Source of the DNA: Macrotis lagotis
Lineage: Eukaryota > Chordata > Mammalia > Peramelemorphia > Peramelidae
Assembly: GCF_037893015.1 (NCBI RefSeq)
Contig: NC_133665.1
Span: 101,585,937-101,649,936 of the forward strand
Length of the DNA stretch: 64,000 bases
Direction: 5' to 3'
Program-made: the position numbers and the translations under genes
Shown here: piece by piece, positions 35,985 through 47,985 of the stretch
Layout of the letters: each line of letters opens with the position of its first letter
Position numbering within the stretch: the stretch's first letter is position 1
Notes under the pieces: model-generated
Database searches by the model: none
What the model was told of the DNA's origin: nothing
Seen by the model: only the letters and a program-made list of their open reading frames with translations

Positions 35985-36130
35985 TAATAAGTGGGCAATT
36001 CAGAACTTCTGCTTCCCAATAAAAGGGAGCTCACAGAAGTCCTCGCTCTAATTACCTCATCTTCACACCAGACAAGCTGGGTCTTTCATTAGCTATTGAG
36101 GTCATATGGCAAGCACTTAGCAGGACATGA
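35985..36130. promoter_or_regulatory. Second candidate element next to it
   Basis: AAATTGGTTTTTTAATAAGT upstream, CGCTCTAATTACCTCATCTT and CATTAGCTATTGAGGTCATA inside (the last includes a nuclear-receptor-like half site AGGTCA). Repeat-free and close to the 35.7 kb block. Confidence 0.42.
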
Positions 36131-37229
36131 CAGGTCTGATGGACTTCTGGACTGGGGGCTCCACTGGGGGATAGATTAGGAGGGAGAAAGTATGTGAAGG
36201 GGAAAGAAAATGCTCTAGACTGCTTGGAAAAGGCCCCTGTCTGGGGGTGGGGGTGGGAAGGGAGGAGGGCTGTGTTGTCCTGGGGATTACTGGCTCAGCC
36301 CTGAAGCCCCCCCCCACCATCCCCTCCCCCGGCTCAGCATCACATCACAGGGCCTACTCGAAAGACAGGCCAGCCGGCAGGCGGGAAACGGGAAAAAGCA
36401 TGCTGTCAGAGAGATGGGGAGAGACCACCGGCGTGGTGGCTCTTCTCCTCACAGGGCCAGTGCCAAAAGCCCAGGAGCTCCCACAGAGACCTGGCAGATT
36501 GGGTAATGACAACCTGGCCACATAATCACGGCGGGCAGCCTCAGAGAGGAAGAGAATCATCGTCATCAGCATCAGAGTTCCCATTTCTTGAAGGCTTGCA
36601 AAATGTTCTCCCTACAATGACCCCAGAGTCCAAAGCTCATTCTTCCCATTTTAAGGATGGAGAAACCACTTCAGGAAGGCAACCTCATAGAGTGGAAGCA
36701 CTGAATTTTAGAGCCCAAATCCTTGAACTTGAATCCCAACTCAGTTGCCTCTGTGACATTCAGGAAATCTTTTACCTCCCTTAGCTGTAAAATTATGAGT
36801 TTGTGGTCTGTCAGTACATCAGTAAGCAATTATTAAGCTCTTGCTGTTTGCCAGTCACTGTGCCAAGCTTTAGGGAATAGGAAGAAAGGGAGATTAGATA
36901 ATTTCCAAGGACCTATAGGTCTATATACCATGACTTGATGAGTTACCCAGGGGTCACACAACTAGTAAATATCCATGCCAGGACTCCTGACTAATGGTTA
37001 TTTTTTTTCTCCCATAACATACTGCTTCTATATTACACCAATAAATCATAGAATTCAACTCAATAAACCTCTAATCCCACTCCCCCCCCCTTCTAGCCCC
37101 AAATCCTACCCACCAGCACAGAGTCCAGTGGGACTATCTCCTTCCTCTTTCTGGACATTATGCTGACCTGGGATAATGAGAGGTTTTTTTTTTTTTAAAA
37201 CAACCACTGTCAACCAACCCCCTCTCCCC

Positions 37230-38140
37230 ATGTGCCTCCCCCCCATCTTTTTCCACATTAGCAACTGTTAACTCAAGCTCAACCCCCTTCCCATCTTGTT
37301 CCTGTCAGTGGGGCATTTTTTCCATCTAAATGTTAAACTTCATATTGATCCATGTTTAATACTATCTGCTTCCATTGAAATCCTCCTACATCGATTCTTC
37401 CAGGACCAACAATGCAAGATCTGAGTACATACCCAAGTTAAAATGTCTCTGAGGACAGACCAGAGACAGCTAAGGTGGTCGGTCTTGAGACAACAGACAT
37501 ACAGACAGACAAAGTGTGAGGAGGCTCATCACCAGAAATATAGTCACAAGTATAGTAGTGACCACAACAAGTCATGGGGTTGTCTACTAAGGTATAGAAG
37601 GCTTATGGTTTGTATTAGTAGAGCAAGGCTGGGAATCTATTCAGATGAAATCATAGCTCATTGGGAAAACTTCTTTTGGTGGTTTCAATCCCTTGTTCAC
37701 ACCTCTAAACACAGATTTTAGGCCCTGGCTCTGCCATCCAATGTCTTGGCTCTCACTCTAAGTTCCATGTTATTTAAAAATCTGATAAGCCTCCCATGGC
37801 TTCATCCAAATCACAAACAAAATTGTTAAACAAAATAAGATTAAGGAGAGATCCCTGGACCTCTCTACTAGAGACCTCTTTTTTATGGAAACTTTTTAGG
37901 AACCATTTCTCAATGAATTATGAAACTTCATATATCACTCCACTATTTCTCAGCCCAATTCCCTCCACCACAAAGACAGAGAAGTTATGACACTTTTTCA
38001 GAGGTCTCCTAAAATCTGTAACTGTGTCTACAGCTTTTCCCTGATCTGCAGACCAGTCAAAAGAGGAAGTCAGTTTACTCTATCCTAACATGTTCATAGT
38101 GAACCCATGCTGGCTCCAAGTAATCACAGCATCTACATTC
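37230..38140 (-). mobile_element. L3/CR1 LINE, reverse transcriptase part, minus
   Basis: Plus strand reads the antisense of CR1/L3 RT in correct order: TGGCTCTGCCATCCAATGTC, ATCTGATAAGCCTCCCATGG, CTTCATCCAAATCACAAACA, GAGATCCCTGGACCTCTCTA, CTAGAGACC, then CAGCTTTTCCCTGATCTGCA and GTGAACCCATGCTGGCTCCA. 37400-37690 is not clearly part of it and may be an insertion. Dead remnant. Confidence 0.78.
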
Positions 38141-38934
38141 TCATAAAGCAATAATCCCTGTAGTCTTGTCTGACAGGGTTGTTATAACAATAAATGAAAT
38201 GAGGCTTATGTGAGTGCTTTGTAAACATTAAAGCATGATCTAATTATATGGTGATGATTGCTATCATTATATTAATAGAGTCATTTTGGCCAGGATCAAT
38301 TTCAACCTCAGAGGTCAGAGGACATCACAAAGTCTTGGATGCCAAAAGACCAATTCAATTAGACACATATTTTGTGTGAGGCTACAGACTAGACACTAAG
38401 GGCTACAAAGATGAAACAAAATATAAGTCCTATCCTCAAGGAATTTGCAATTTTTTTTTAAATTAGACTCCGGCAAAATGTAGAGTTTAGACACATAAGA
38501 ATTTCAACATAATTTCTTTTAAAACCCAGTCAACAAAGCACCATAGAAGGGGGGAGCATCATATTGGGGATATGAAATCTCAGGGTCTAGTTCTAATTCT
38601 ACCAAAGCCATTTAAGTGATTTGTGCAGCATTACACCATCTTTGAGACTCAATTTCCTCATCAGTCAAATAGGTCACTGACTCAAGGGACTAGCAAACCA
38701 CAAGAGACAATGAATATAAAAGTATCAACTGTTACCACAAATGGAAGAAATTGCCATAAAGAGGTTATTGTTACATAGAATGCTGAGTCTGATCTCAGCC
38801 TTTGAGCTCCAGAACCAACCAACATGACCCCTTGGGAGAACCCCTTCTCCACATGGCAAGGCATCCTTCCCCTGATCTCCCCACCTCATTTCTTCATTCA
38901 GCAAGTTAAAAAAAAAAAAACAAATCAACAACAC

Positions 38935-39190
38935 TGAGCTGGAAGCTAAGTATTACAATGGACGGAGTCCTAGACCTAGAATCAAAATGATACAAGTTCA
39001 AATTCAGATTTAGACCCTGTGACTGGTAGTATGACCTTGGCAAGTCACTTAAGCTTTAACTGCCTGTTTTCTCATCTGTAAAATGAAGAAGGATAATGAT
39101 AGCACCTACCTTCCAAGGATATTATGAACATCAAATGAGATCACATATATAAAGTATTCTTACAAACCTTAAAGTGCTACATAAATGCTA
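38935..39190 (+). mobile_element. MIR, near full length
   Basis: GTATGACCTTGGCAAGTCAC, TTTCTCATCTGTAAAATGAA, TTATGAACATCAAATGAGAT and CCTTAAAGTGCTACATAAAT follow the whole MIR consensus order, including the terminal LINE-like tail. Confidence 0.88.
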
Positions 39191-41134
39191 CCTATTATTT
39201 TTATTCTTGTTAATCACACAAAGCTATGTCACTAATTCACTAAATTGGGCAAGGGACTTTGGAGTCTTACTTTCTTCTTCTATAAAAGATGTGTTAGACT
39301 CAATGATTACTAAGCTCTTTTTGGTGCTTACTCTCTTAATATAGTTATTTTTAATAATGTTAGCAATCATCATTATATAATTAGATCATCCTTTAATGCT
39401 TACAAAGGACTTACAAAAACGTCATTTCATTTATTCTTACAAAAACCCTCTCAGACAGGGACTACAGGGAATATTACTGTTCCCATTTTACAGATAAGGA
39501 AAGTTGACCTCAGAGAGTAAAGTAATTCCTTGCTCACTCAGTTGATGTGTCAGAAATAAGATTCAAACTCAGATCTCTCCTAACTTCAAGTCAAGTACCT
39601 TCTCCTGGCTGCAGATCATATTCTGTGATCTTATTAACATTCTACGTTCTAATCCTTTAGAAGCATAAGAGAAAAGTCAGTAGATATGAAGTCAAAAGAT
39701 CTGGGTAGGATGGTTTAATTATTTATCACAAACACAGACACACACAAATCCTGGTTTTTCCCCTTCATAAAATGAGGCGAACTGGAAGATATAAATTTTA
39801 AGGTTCCTTCCATTTCTAATGTTTCATTTTTATGGTCCTTTCCACTTTGGACATCCCATGATCTAGGTCACTAAAAATTCTGACCTTCTATGTTCTAAAC
39901 TTTAGTAAGTAACTACTGTGTGCCCAGCTTAGGAGGGATTGAAGGGAAGGAAAAAGCTATTATTGATGCCCTCAGGAAGCTTAGAATCTGACAAGACACA
40001 TAGAATAGAGAGACAGAAAGGCCTCTCATCTCCAAAGGAGGGAAAACTCATAGTGGGCTACTTTGCTGAAGAGGTAGTGCTAGTACTAAGTCTCCAAGGA
40101 TGAGAAGGATTTGAGCAGTTGGAAGGAAAGGAGGACCTCCTCTAGCCTCATGAGCTAGGGACAAAGGAAGGAAAGCAAGCAGAGACCTTTTTTTGGGCGG
40201 GGGAGCTAACAATCTCTCCTATGGAGTGAGAGATAGATGGAAAGAGAACAGGCCATTCTCAGGTCTACAGCCACCCCATGCTGGTGACTCCAAAAGGAAT
40301 GTATGTAGGAGAAATATGACCAGGTACACCAAAGACAAATGGAAAGGTGAGGCAAAAGGAGCTTCCAGTTATAAATACCAAAACCCTATGATCCTAAGAA
40401 CCTGGCTGTAACATATCTCCTGAAGGCCCTCCCATGTGGGATATTTGTTATTCAAGGAAACTGCCCAGAAACACAAGAGAGACATGGGTCAAGAGACAGA
40501 GTTACACCATGGAAATAACACTGCATTTGAAATCAGAGAATGTAAGTTCAAATCCCAGAAGTGTCATATACATTATATATGACCTTGGGCATATATTTTC
40601 TGAGCCTTGGTTTTTTTTTTTCCCCTCATATATAAGGAGGGGAAGTTTGACCAAAAGATTGCTAAAGCAAATCTAAATCTAAATCAAATCATTGTAAGGC
40701 AGGTGTGACCAGAGAATTAGGATGGTTCAAGGTGACCCATTCACACTTTTGGGAAAGCAATGACCCACTGAAAGTAACTAAGGAAAAATCAGCAAAAGAA
40801 TATCTTTGAGAACCAGGAACAATAGGTATAAGTCACAAATTGATAAATTTGGGCTTGATGTCAGAAAAAACCTTAAGGTTCCCTCAAAATAAAATGGGTC
40901 ACCTTGGGAGATGGGAGATACTAGGAGGTACACTCCAAAAAGGAGTCTTCAAGTGCAGACTGAATGGTCTGATGGAAATGTTCTAGTGGGGCTTTAATGG
41001 AGCTCCATGTTCACTTCCTCTCAGCTATTCAATCCTGCCATTCTTAAATTCTAAGGATGACCTAAGCCAAGAGGAAAGATGAGTACCAATCCCCTCCTTC
41101 CATCCTCTCCCAGCTTCATCGGGGCCCTGCTCAC

Positions 41135-41397
41135 CTTCATTCCCACCAGATTGTTGTGAAAGTCCACACGGGCTCGAAGGTCCTTGCTGGACTTCTTCCC
41201 CAGGAACTCTTTGACAAATTTGTTGCTGTACTTGAGGTTGTCCCCACAGCCTCCCCACTGCCAGGCCTCTCGGTTCTCCAGGTCAGGAGCCTCGTCACAG
41301 GTGCAGCGCTCCAGTCGCCCAGCGCTACACGCCTTAGCCAGGGCATGGGTCAGTCCAGCTGAGGAGATGGCATAGAGGAAGGCGGTCTCCTTGAAGC
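41135..41397 (-). CDS. WNT9A: WNT9A coding exon 3
   Basis: 263 bp exon: two bases finishing the split glycine codon, then 87 codons ending on a codon boundary. The protein reads [20 protein letters not shown], then [58 protein letters not shown] and FHNNLVGMK. This is the Wnt core with the WQWGGCGDN motif and four cysteines. The acceptor on the minus strand ends TGGGTAG after a C/T-rich stretch (AG at 41399-41398). The donor is GTGAGC from 41134. The last codons NNLVGMK join to VIKAG of exon 4, the usual WNT9 junction; most vertebrates have NNLVGVK here as I recall, so the methionine may be a lineage-specific change. Confidence 0.97.
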
Positions 41398-41699
41398 CTA
41401 CCCAGCAAGGGGACAGAAGGGCAGAGACCCAGGTTAGCAAAACTCACTCATTTACCAGCTGTGTGACTTTAGTCTTGGTTTCCTCATCTATAAAATCAGC
41501 AGGATAGATTAGATCCATGGCCTCTAAGAGGTCCCTTCCAGATCTGATATTCAGGGCTTCTGACTTGAGAGGGTCAAGAGAGATGGGAATAGGGAAAACT
41601 ATTTCTATATAGAGGATAAAGAGACAATCTCCCATGGACCAGAGCTGAAGAGTTTTGAACAGTGTATAGTGGAAATATTATCTTTTAAAAGTGAACAGA

Positions 41700-41843
41700 G
41701 GGGCAACTAGGTGGTACAGTGGATAGAGCATGGGCCCTGGAGTCAGGAGTACCTGAATTCAAATCCGGCGTCAGACACTTAATAATTACCTTAGCTGTGT
41801 GGCCTTGGGCAAGCCACTTAACCCCATTTGCCTTGCAAAAAAA
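41700..41843 (+). mobile_element. tRNA-derived marsupial SINE, TSD-flanked
   Basis: GGGGCAACTAGGTGGTACAG head and CCATTTGCCTTGCAAAAAAA tail, 300 bases from exon 3. A perfect 13 bp duplication AAAAGTGAACAGA at 41687-41699 and 41844-41856. Confidence 0.95.
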
Positions 41844-42289
41844 AAAAGTGAACAGAATACAACTTGAGGGAGGGCAAAGAATAGCTAAGAAACTCAAAAA
41901 GTTTCCTACACAGGGAAGTTGGCAGGCCTACATGCAGTACCTTCCCACCTCCCCTATCAGGTGGGCATAAGGCACCTGTACTATATCATTTCTGCTCCCC
42001 AGCCCCCCAAACTCAATCTCAGATGGGGGGGAAAAAGTTGATAATTCATACTAAAATATTCATGACTGATACAAGCTGAATGCTCTTTCACCTAGCCTTG
42101 ACTCCACACTTACAGAATATAGAATGTCAAAGCTGGAAGAGACTTTAGAAGAAAGTATATGAGAACTGAAGGAGGTTAAGTGGTTTTGGACAAGATCACA
42201 AAGGTAAGGACTAGAGTCAGGCTTTCTTTCTATAAATTCTGTATGTGAAGGTGGACATATGTGCACATGTATGGGTATTTATGTGTGTG

Positions 42290-42510
42290 TTTGTATACTG
42301 GGCCTCAAGTCAGGAAGACCTGAGTTCAAATCTGGCTTCAGATACTTACTAGCTGTGTGATTCTGGGCAAATCATTTAACCCTATTTGCCTGTTTCCTTA
42401 TCTCTAAAATGAACTACAGAAAGAAATGGCAAGTTACTCAGTATCCTGTCAAGAAAACCCTAAAGGGGATCATGAAGAGTTGGACATGATTGAAAACCAT
42501 TGAACATATG
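42290..42510 (+). mobile_element. Longer tRNA-derived SINE, 5'-truncated
   Basis: AAGTCAGGAAGACCTGAGTT, TAGCTGTGTGATTCTGGGCA, GAAAGAAATGGCAAGTTACT, AACCCTAAAGGGGATCATGA. Confidence 0.85.
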
Positions 42511-42930
42511 AGTTGTATGTGAATGTGCAAGATGTGTGGTGTATGGGTATGATTAGTCATCCTAGGCAGCATCCCCAGACTCAAGATAAGTAGGTAAGAT
42601 GTGTTAAGAAGACGTGAGGGGAAGGGACCTTCCTACCACTTATCAAACCACACCAAGTTGGCAACCCAATTAATCATTCATTTATTTCTCGCTAGTCTTG
42701 GCTTTTCTTTGACTATAACCTCTCCAAGGGCTTAAGCAAAAAGAAAAGAAGCCTTGGTGGGGGGGGGGGGAAGAGGGAGGGAAGAAGTGGGCATATCATA
42801 GAGCAGAGAGAAAGGAAAGGGGAGGAAGGAATGGGGAAAGGAGGGAAAGTGAGGAGAGAAGAATTCTACTTTGTACTTAGGAGACAGTGTACATTAGCTC
42901 TATTTCTCAGGACCAGAGCACTACTACCCT

Positions 42931-42933
42931 ACA

Positions 42934-42978
<45 letters not shown>
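42931..42978 (+). repeat. (CA)n microsatellite, intron 2
   Basis: CA repeat with one T interruption; preceded by a G homopolymer (42759-42770) and GGAA/GAGG purine tract. Confidence 0.97.
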
Positions 42979-42980
<2 letters not shown>

Positions 42981-43937
42981 TCCCCCATCCCTCTCAGATG
43001 GGGCTGGATAACACACACTCAGCATGTGTCCAGAGTCATCAGAAACCTAGGCTGGTCAGCCAGGAGCCCTCCCTACCAAGAGAAACCCGAGCTGTACCAC
43101 TGCCTCAAGTTCTCACTGGGGCACCTCACAACCAGCCAGCAACTGCTCTTGCCAACCAGCTTGCCCTGCCCCCTTCTCTGCCTCTCCCACTCTCCACCCC
43201 ATCACCCAGCCCTAGGCTGAGGATAGCCAGGGGGAGGCAGCATTGTCTAACAGCAGGAGCAGGGGACCAACAGCAGGCCAGAAGACCCTTCTAAGCAAGC
43301 AAGAATATCTCTGGCAGACTGGTAGTACCATTCACCATCTGCCAGCCCCACTGTTAACAGTAAGTATGTCCTCTTGCCCAGAATAGTCCCTGAAGAATAG
43401 AATACTTTTAAAGACTGAAAAAACATTATCTCCCATAACAAGGCAATGCAAAGGTCATTATCCCCATTTTACAAAGCAGGAAAACTAAGGCCTTGAGATG
43501 TGAAATAATGGCTTAGGGCCACCACTGGTAAATTGGTGAGCAGGGAAAATAATCCAGATCTTCTAAAGACCAGTGTCTTTCCTTCAACAACAAAATGTTT
43601 CCACATTCACTCCCTCCCTTTCTATTTCTACTGCCACCACTATTGTACAGGACCTCGTTATAACCCACCTAGAAACACCGCACCCTAGTAGAAAGAGCAA
43701 TGCAGTTACAGAGAGAACCCAAGTTCAAAACCTGTGTCCTATTATTTTGGTGATTTTGGCCAAGGCCCTTTTTTTCACTGGGACTCAGTTTCTTGGTCTG
43801 CAAAATGAGAGGACTGAACTAAATAATCTTTAAGGTTTCCTTCCAATTCTGACTGATAGCCAGGCCTTGTGCTTTCTCTCTTCTTCAACCTAATGTATTA
43901 TCCCACTAGAATTTTGATGTTTTGTTTTGTTTTTTTT

Positions 43938-44455
43938 TAGCTCAGATATTTAATCATGTCACTCATGATCACAAAGGCTCGAAAACATTTCTAAAGCTCC
44001 CTGTGACCTGCAGTGTGTATTGAAGCTCCTGTGCCTAGCAATCAAGGCTTCCCACAAGCTGCAGCATCCTACTTTACCAAGGTCTCCCCTGAAGTCTGCA
44101 CTCCAGCCAAAGTAGACAACTCTTTGTCCTTTCTACTTTCTCCCAAAGAATTCCCCTACTTTCCTACCTCTGCACTGATACTCAGGCTGTTTCCAAGGCT
44201 TAGAATATCTTGCCTCCATATTATCTCCATCTGATTAGATTTTATCCACTCTTTAAATTCCAACCTTGAATCTTCCCCTCCTAGAAACTTCCATTGTTCT
44301 AGCACTTCGATCACCATCCCTGCCCCTGTACAGCACAGACTTACTGTTGTCCTATATTTTGTAGTTATCTGTAAACAGGAGCTATGTTTTACTTTCCATT
44401 TTTACATTACCCCAAGTCTATCCCAGGCTCTGTACATGGAAAGTTTTTCCTAGGG
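43938..44455 (+). mobile_element. L2 LINE 3' part, plus
   Basis: CATTTCTAAAGCTCCCTGTG, GCAATCAAGGCTTCCCACAA, CTTTACCAAGG, CTTCCCCTCCTAGAAACTTC, GTAGTTATCTGTAAACAGGA and CCCAGGCTCTGTACATGGAA trace the L2 3' end in order. Confidence 0.78.
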
Positions 44456-46307
44456 AACATGAAACCCAAACCCATTAATTTACAAATAAGAAGATAACCA
44501 AGCAGAGGATGAGACTTAACCTAAGAGGGTAGGAGGAGAACAGTTATCTCAGTGATTAGAGGGGGAGAAACTTTAGAATTGGAGGGAGAGATACATCAAT
44601 ATGTCTCTGCAATCCTTGACCTCACAAAATAGCTCCCCCAACCACCAAGAGATAACTGAAATTCTCTAAGTGAACTATCATTTTGATCCTTAACCCAATA
44701 TAAATTTTGGAAGGAGTATGCTTATAATGATTTGGAATAAAGAAAATTTAGTTCTGAAACCATCCCAGAATTTTATTATCTGTGTGACACTGGGTAAGTC
44801 ATTTAAACCTTGAGAGTCAGTTTTCTTATCTGGAAAATATCTGGACTTTCTAGCTCTGAATCTATAAGCCTTTGATAAACATTTATAATGACTCTGATAA
44901 ATGAGGGGGTAACCTTTAGGGTCTATAATCAATATCCCTGAGGTTCAGACTGGAAGAAAGATGCACACTTTAGCTAAGATATGGTGTATCCTTATCCTCA
45001 TGAAACTCTCATTCCAGAGGCCAAGACACAAAGATGACTATTATTATGTAATATTACATAAACATATAGAGGTGGCCAAAAAAAGTGCACTCTAAAGTTG
45101 AGGCAGTTTTCTGGAGAAACTAACATTTGAAGTGAGTTTAAGAGATGGGTAAGAATTTCAATGATCAATAATAGGAAAGATCAGAGTACAGTCAAGAGGG
45201 TCCAATGTCCACAATGCAACAGATCTGTGAAGCAGAAACAACATGGCCCTAGAGTTTGGGAGATCTATGGGAGTCTCCACTGTTGCTTTGTAGCTGAGGG
45301 ATCTGAAGCAAGACACTTATGAAATGAAAGGGCCAGACTAAAAGGACTATATCTAAAGTTCCTCCTAGCTCTAATTTTCCATCCCTTTTCCTAGGGGGGT
45401 GTAATGAGAGATAGCTGGAGAGAATACAAGGGTACAAAAATGAAGACCATGGTAAAAAGTGCACCATCCTGGAAGGGGAGGACTACCTATCTTTTTACCC
45501 ATAGTATCAGCACTGAGGACAGATAAGCAAATGCTAGAGTCTTGGGTGCAGTAGCAGGTACCCACACTTGTAATTTAGGACCTGGGTTTACTAGACTAGG
45601 CTCCAAATACTCTCCCAACATCTCCCTGAAGCATCTTTCCATACCTTATCCCTACCCAGCTTTTACAGTCTACTTCCAATGGAGCCAAATCATTGGAGAA
45701 GTCTTTCTTTACTTTGCCAGTTAGTAACAAAACATACTCAGACATAGCACTTCACCCTGCACCTCTCTGATGAACTCACCTAGAAATATTGCACAGCTAT
45801 CACATCTCCCCTTGAGTAATAGGAAGCCAAGGAGGCAAGATTCTGACTCTGTCTAAACCTCCAGTGTCCCCCAGCCAGAAATACAAAGAGACTTTGTTAA
45901 ACTGAAGCATGCAAGGAGAAAGTCTTTCACCAAAGGCAAAGTGTCTGAGTAGAAGGGAGAAAAGTTCCTGGCAGGTAGGACAGGTTTCAGCAAGGCCTGG
46001 GGCTAAAGGCCCCAACTTTTAGCTTTAACTTCTAAGTCTCACTCCTTTTCCTCAAGTGCCGGAAGCCCTGAGGGGAATTATACAAAAGTCAGAGGACCTC
46101 TTCCCCTTATCTATTCTCACCCATAATACATTTGTGCACAATCCCAGATTCTTGGACCCATCTTGGGTTCTCTTAGCCTTAGCCTAGCTGTGGATGAAGC
46201 CTGATTATGGACTGTGGGAAAAGGTCCTCTTATAGCCCAAATGTCTCTAAAAGAATCATAAATTCAGGTACCACCAGAACTAAAAGAGACTTTAGAAATC
46301 ATAGTAT

Positions 46308-46501
46308 GGGGGCAGCTAGGTAACACAGTGGATAGGACATCAGCCCTGGAATTTAGAGAAACTGAGTTCAAATCTGACCTTAGGTACTTAATAATTACCT
46401 AGCTGTGTAACTTTGGGAAAGATATTTAATCCCATCGCCTTGCAAAAAAACCAAAACAAAACAAAAAAAAAGCAAGAATGAAAAAAAGAAAAAGAAAAAA
46501 A
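46308..46501 (+). mobile_element. tRNA-derived marsupial SINE with expanded A-rich tail
   Basis: GGGGGCAGCTAGGTAACACA head, CCTAGCTGTGTAACTTTGGG, CGCCTTGCAAAAAAACCAAA, then a 60-base A-rich tail. Imperfect flanks AGAAATCATAGTAT (46294) and AGAAATCCTAGCAT (46502) fit an aged duplication. Confidence 0.9.
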
Positions 46502-46744
46502 AGAAATCCTAGCATCAAAGGATTTTTATCTGGAAGGGACCTTGGAGGTCACTGAGTCCAAACCTCTCATTTCACTGAAGCTCAGGAACCTAACCAGAGG
46601 AGCATAATTAGCAAATTCCTGAGGCAGGATATGAACCCAAGTCTGCATAATTAATAATCCAACATTCTTTCTATCCCTGATACCAGGAGGGGGGAAAAAA
46701 GTCAGAGAGAGAAAGAGACTTCCCCAAGCTCACACAGTTAAATT

Positions 46745-46907
46745 TTTTTTTAATTTTTTTTTTTTAGGTTTTTGCTAGGCAATGAGGTTAAGTGGCTTGC
46801 CCAAGGCCACACAGCTAGGTAATTATTAAGTATTTGAGACCGGATTTGAACCCAGGTACTCCTTACTCCAGGACCGGTGCTTTATCCACTGCACCACCTA
46901 GCTGACC
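46745..46907 (-). mobile_element. tRNA-derived marsupial SINE, minus, perfect 16 bp TSD
   Basis: T-rich start, TTTTTGCTAGGCAATGAGGT, CACAGCTAGGTAATTATTAA, ends CACTGCACCACCTAGCTGAC. The 16 bp CTCACACAGTTAAATT at 46729-46744 is repeated exactly at 46908-46923, inside an older minus MIR-like element. Confidence 0.96.
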
Positions 46908-47420
46908 CTCACACAGTTAAATTACCATAGCAGTCATGGGACTCTATCTCTCTTGTTTTGTTTTGTTTTTTTACAACTTGGAAAAATGAGGCCCAGAGAG
47001 TTAATAAAGACTTTCCAAGAATACATAATTTGTTAATATCCAGGATATAATTCTAATTCATGTCTTCTCACTTCAAATTCAGGGGTTTTTTCATTATACT
47101 TTGATAGCTTGGGAAAGAAATCTCAAAAGTCCTTCTTCCCAGCTCCAATGAAATCCAAGTTCTAGTAGCATCAGGGCCATCTCCAACTCTGAGTTCTAGA
47201 TTTTCATCAGAGACTGTGGCCCTCCAATGTGTGGTATGTGTATGTATGAGTGTGAGAAGGATGGATAGATGAGGAGACAAAGTAACAGTATTCACTTAGA
47301 TTTTTTTTTCCTTTGTGAGGTATGGGAATGTATATATGTGTGCTCATTAATTTACTCAAATCTTGTCTTTAAAGTTAGGAAGGACCTAAAATACAATCAA
47401 ATTCAGGGATTCTGTTTTAT

Positions 47421-47422
47421 AC

Positions 47423-47515
<93 letters not shown>
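47421..47515 (+). repeat. Compound (TA)n(GA)n microsatellite
   Basis: (AT) about 11 units passing directly into (GA) about 36 units with a single interruption near 47480. Confidence 0.98.
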
Positions 47516-47517
<2 letters not shown>

Positions 47518-47744
47518 TAGATGTTTTGGGTTCATAAAAAGGAACAAAAAAAATTTGAAAACTACATTTTAATATATTAGTTTCCTCTGTAATCTGATGC
47601 ATTTTGTTTTATGCATTTAAAATCCTGATTCACAGAAGGAGCCCATATGAGACACTGCCCAAGTGTGTCCCATGACACATAAGTTAAAAACTCCTGGACT
47701 AGTCCAGAACTCTCATTTTAAAGAAGAATAAAGTGAGGCCCAAA

Positions 47745-47985
47745 GAGTGAGGCATCTAGCAAGCACAACAGAGTCAGGAAAACTGATCTTCCTGAGTTCA
47801 AATCTGACTAAGCCATTTACTGCTTGTGTGACCCTGACCAAGTCACTTTATCCTGTTTACCTTGGTTTTCTCATCTGTAAAATAAGCTGGGAAAGAGAAA
47901 CAGCAATCCATTCCAATGTCTTTATCAAAAAAACCCAAAATGGAGTTAGGAAAAGTCTGAAAAGACTGGACAGTAACAACAGGGA
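47745..47985 (+). mobile_element. Longer tRNA-derived SINE
   Basis: GAGTTCAAATCTGACTAAGC, CCTTGGTTTTCTCATCTGTA, AAGCTGGGAAAGAGAAACAG, tail AAACCCAAAATGGAGTTAGG. Confidence 0.85.

Larger units (their letters stand above)
30806..41134 (-). other. WNT9A: WNT9A intron 3
   Basis: Phase 0 intron, 10,329 bp, donor GTGAGC at 41134 and acceptor CACAG at 30806. It holds MIR, L3/CR1 and SINE remnants, two long (CA)n tracts and the motif-rich blocks at 35.7 and 36.0 kb. 30811-33240 has MIR-like pieces near 31020-31160, 32190-32400 and 32900-33060 and an L2/L3 tail at 31720-31790. 38140-41130 has a full MIR at 38935-39190, a minus MIR at 39470-39600 and a plus MIR-like element at 40490-40650. Confidence 0.93.
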
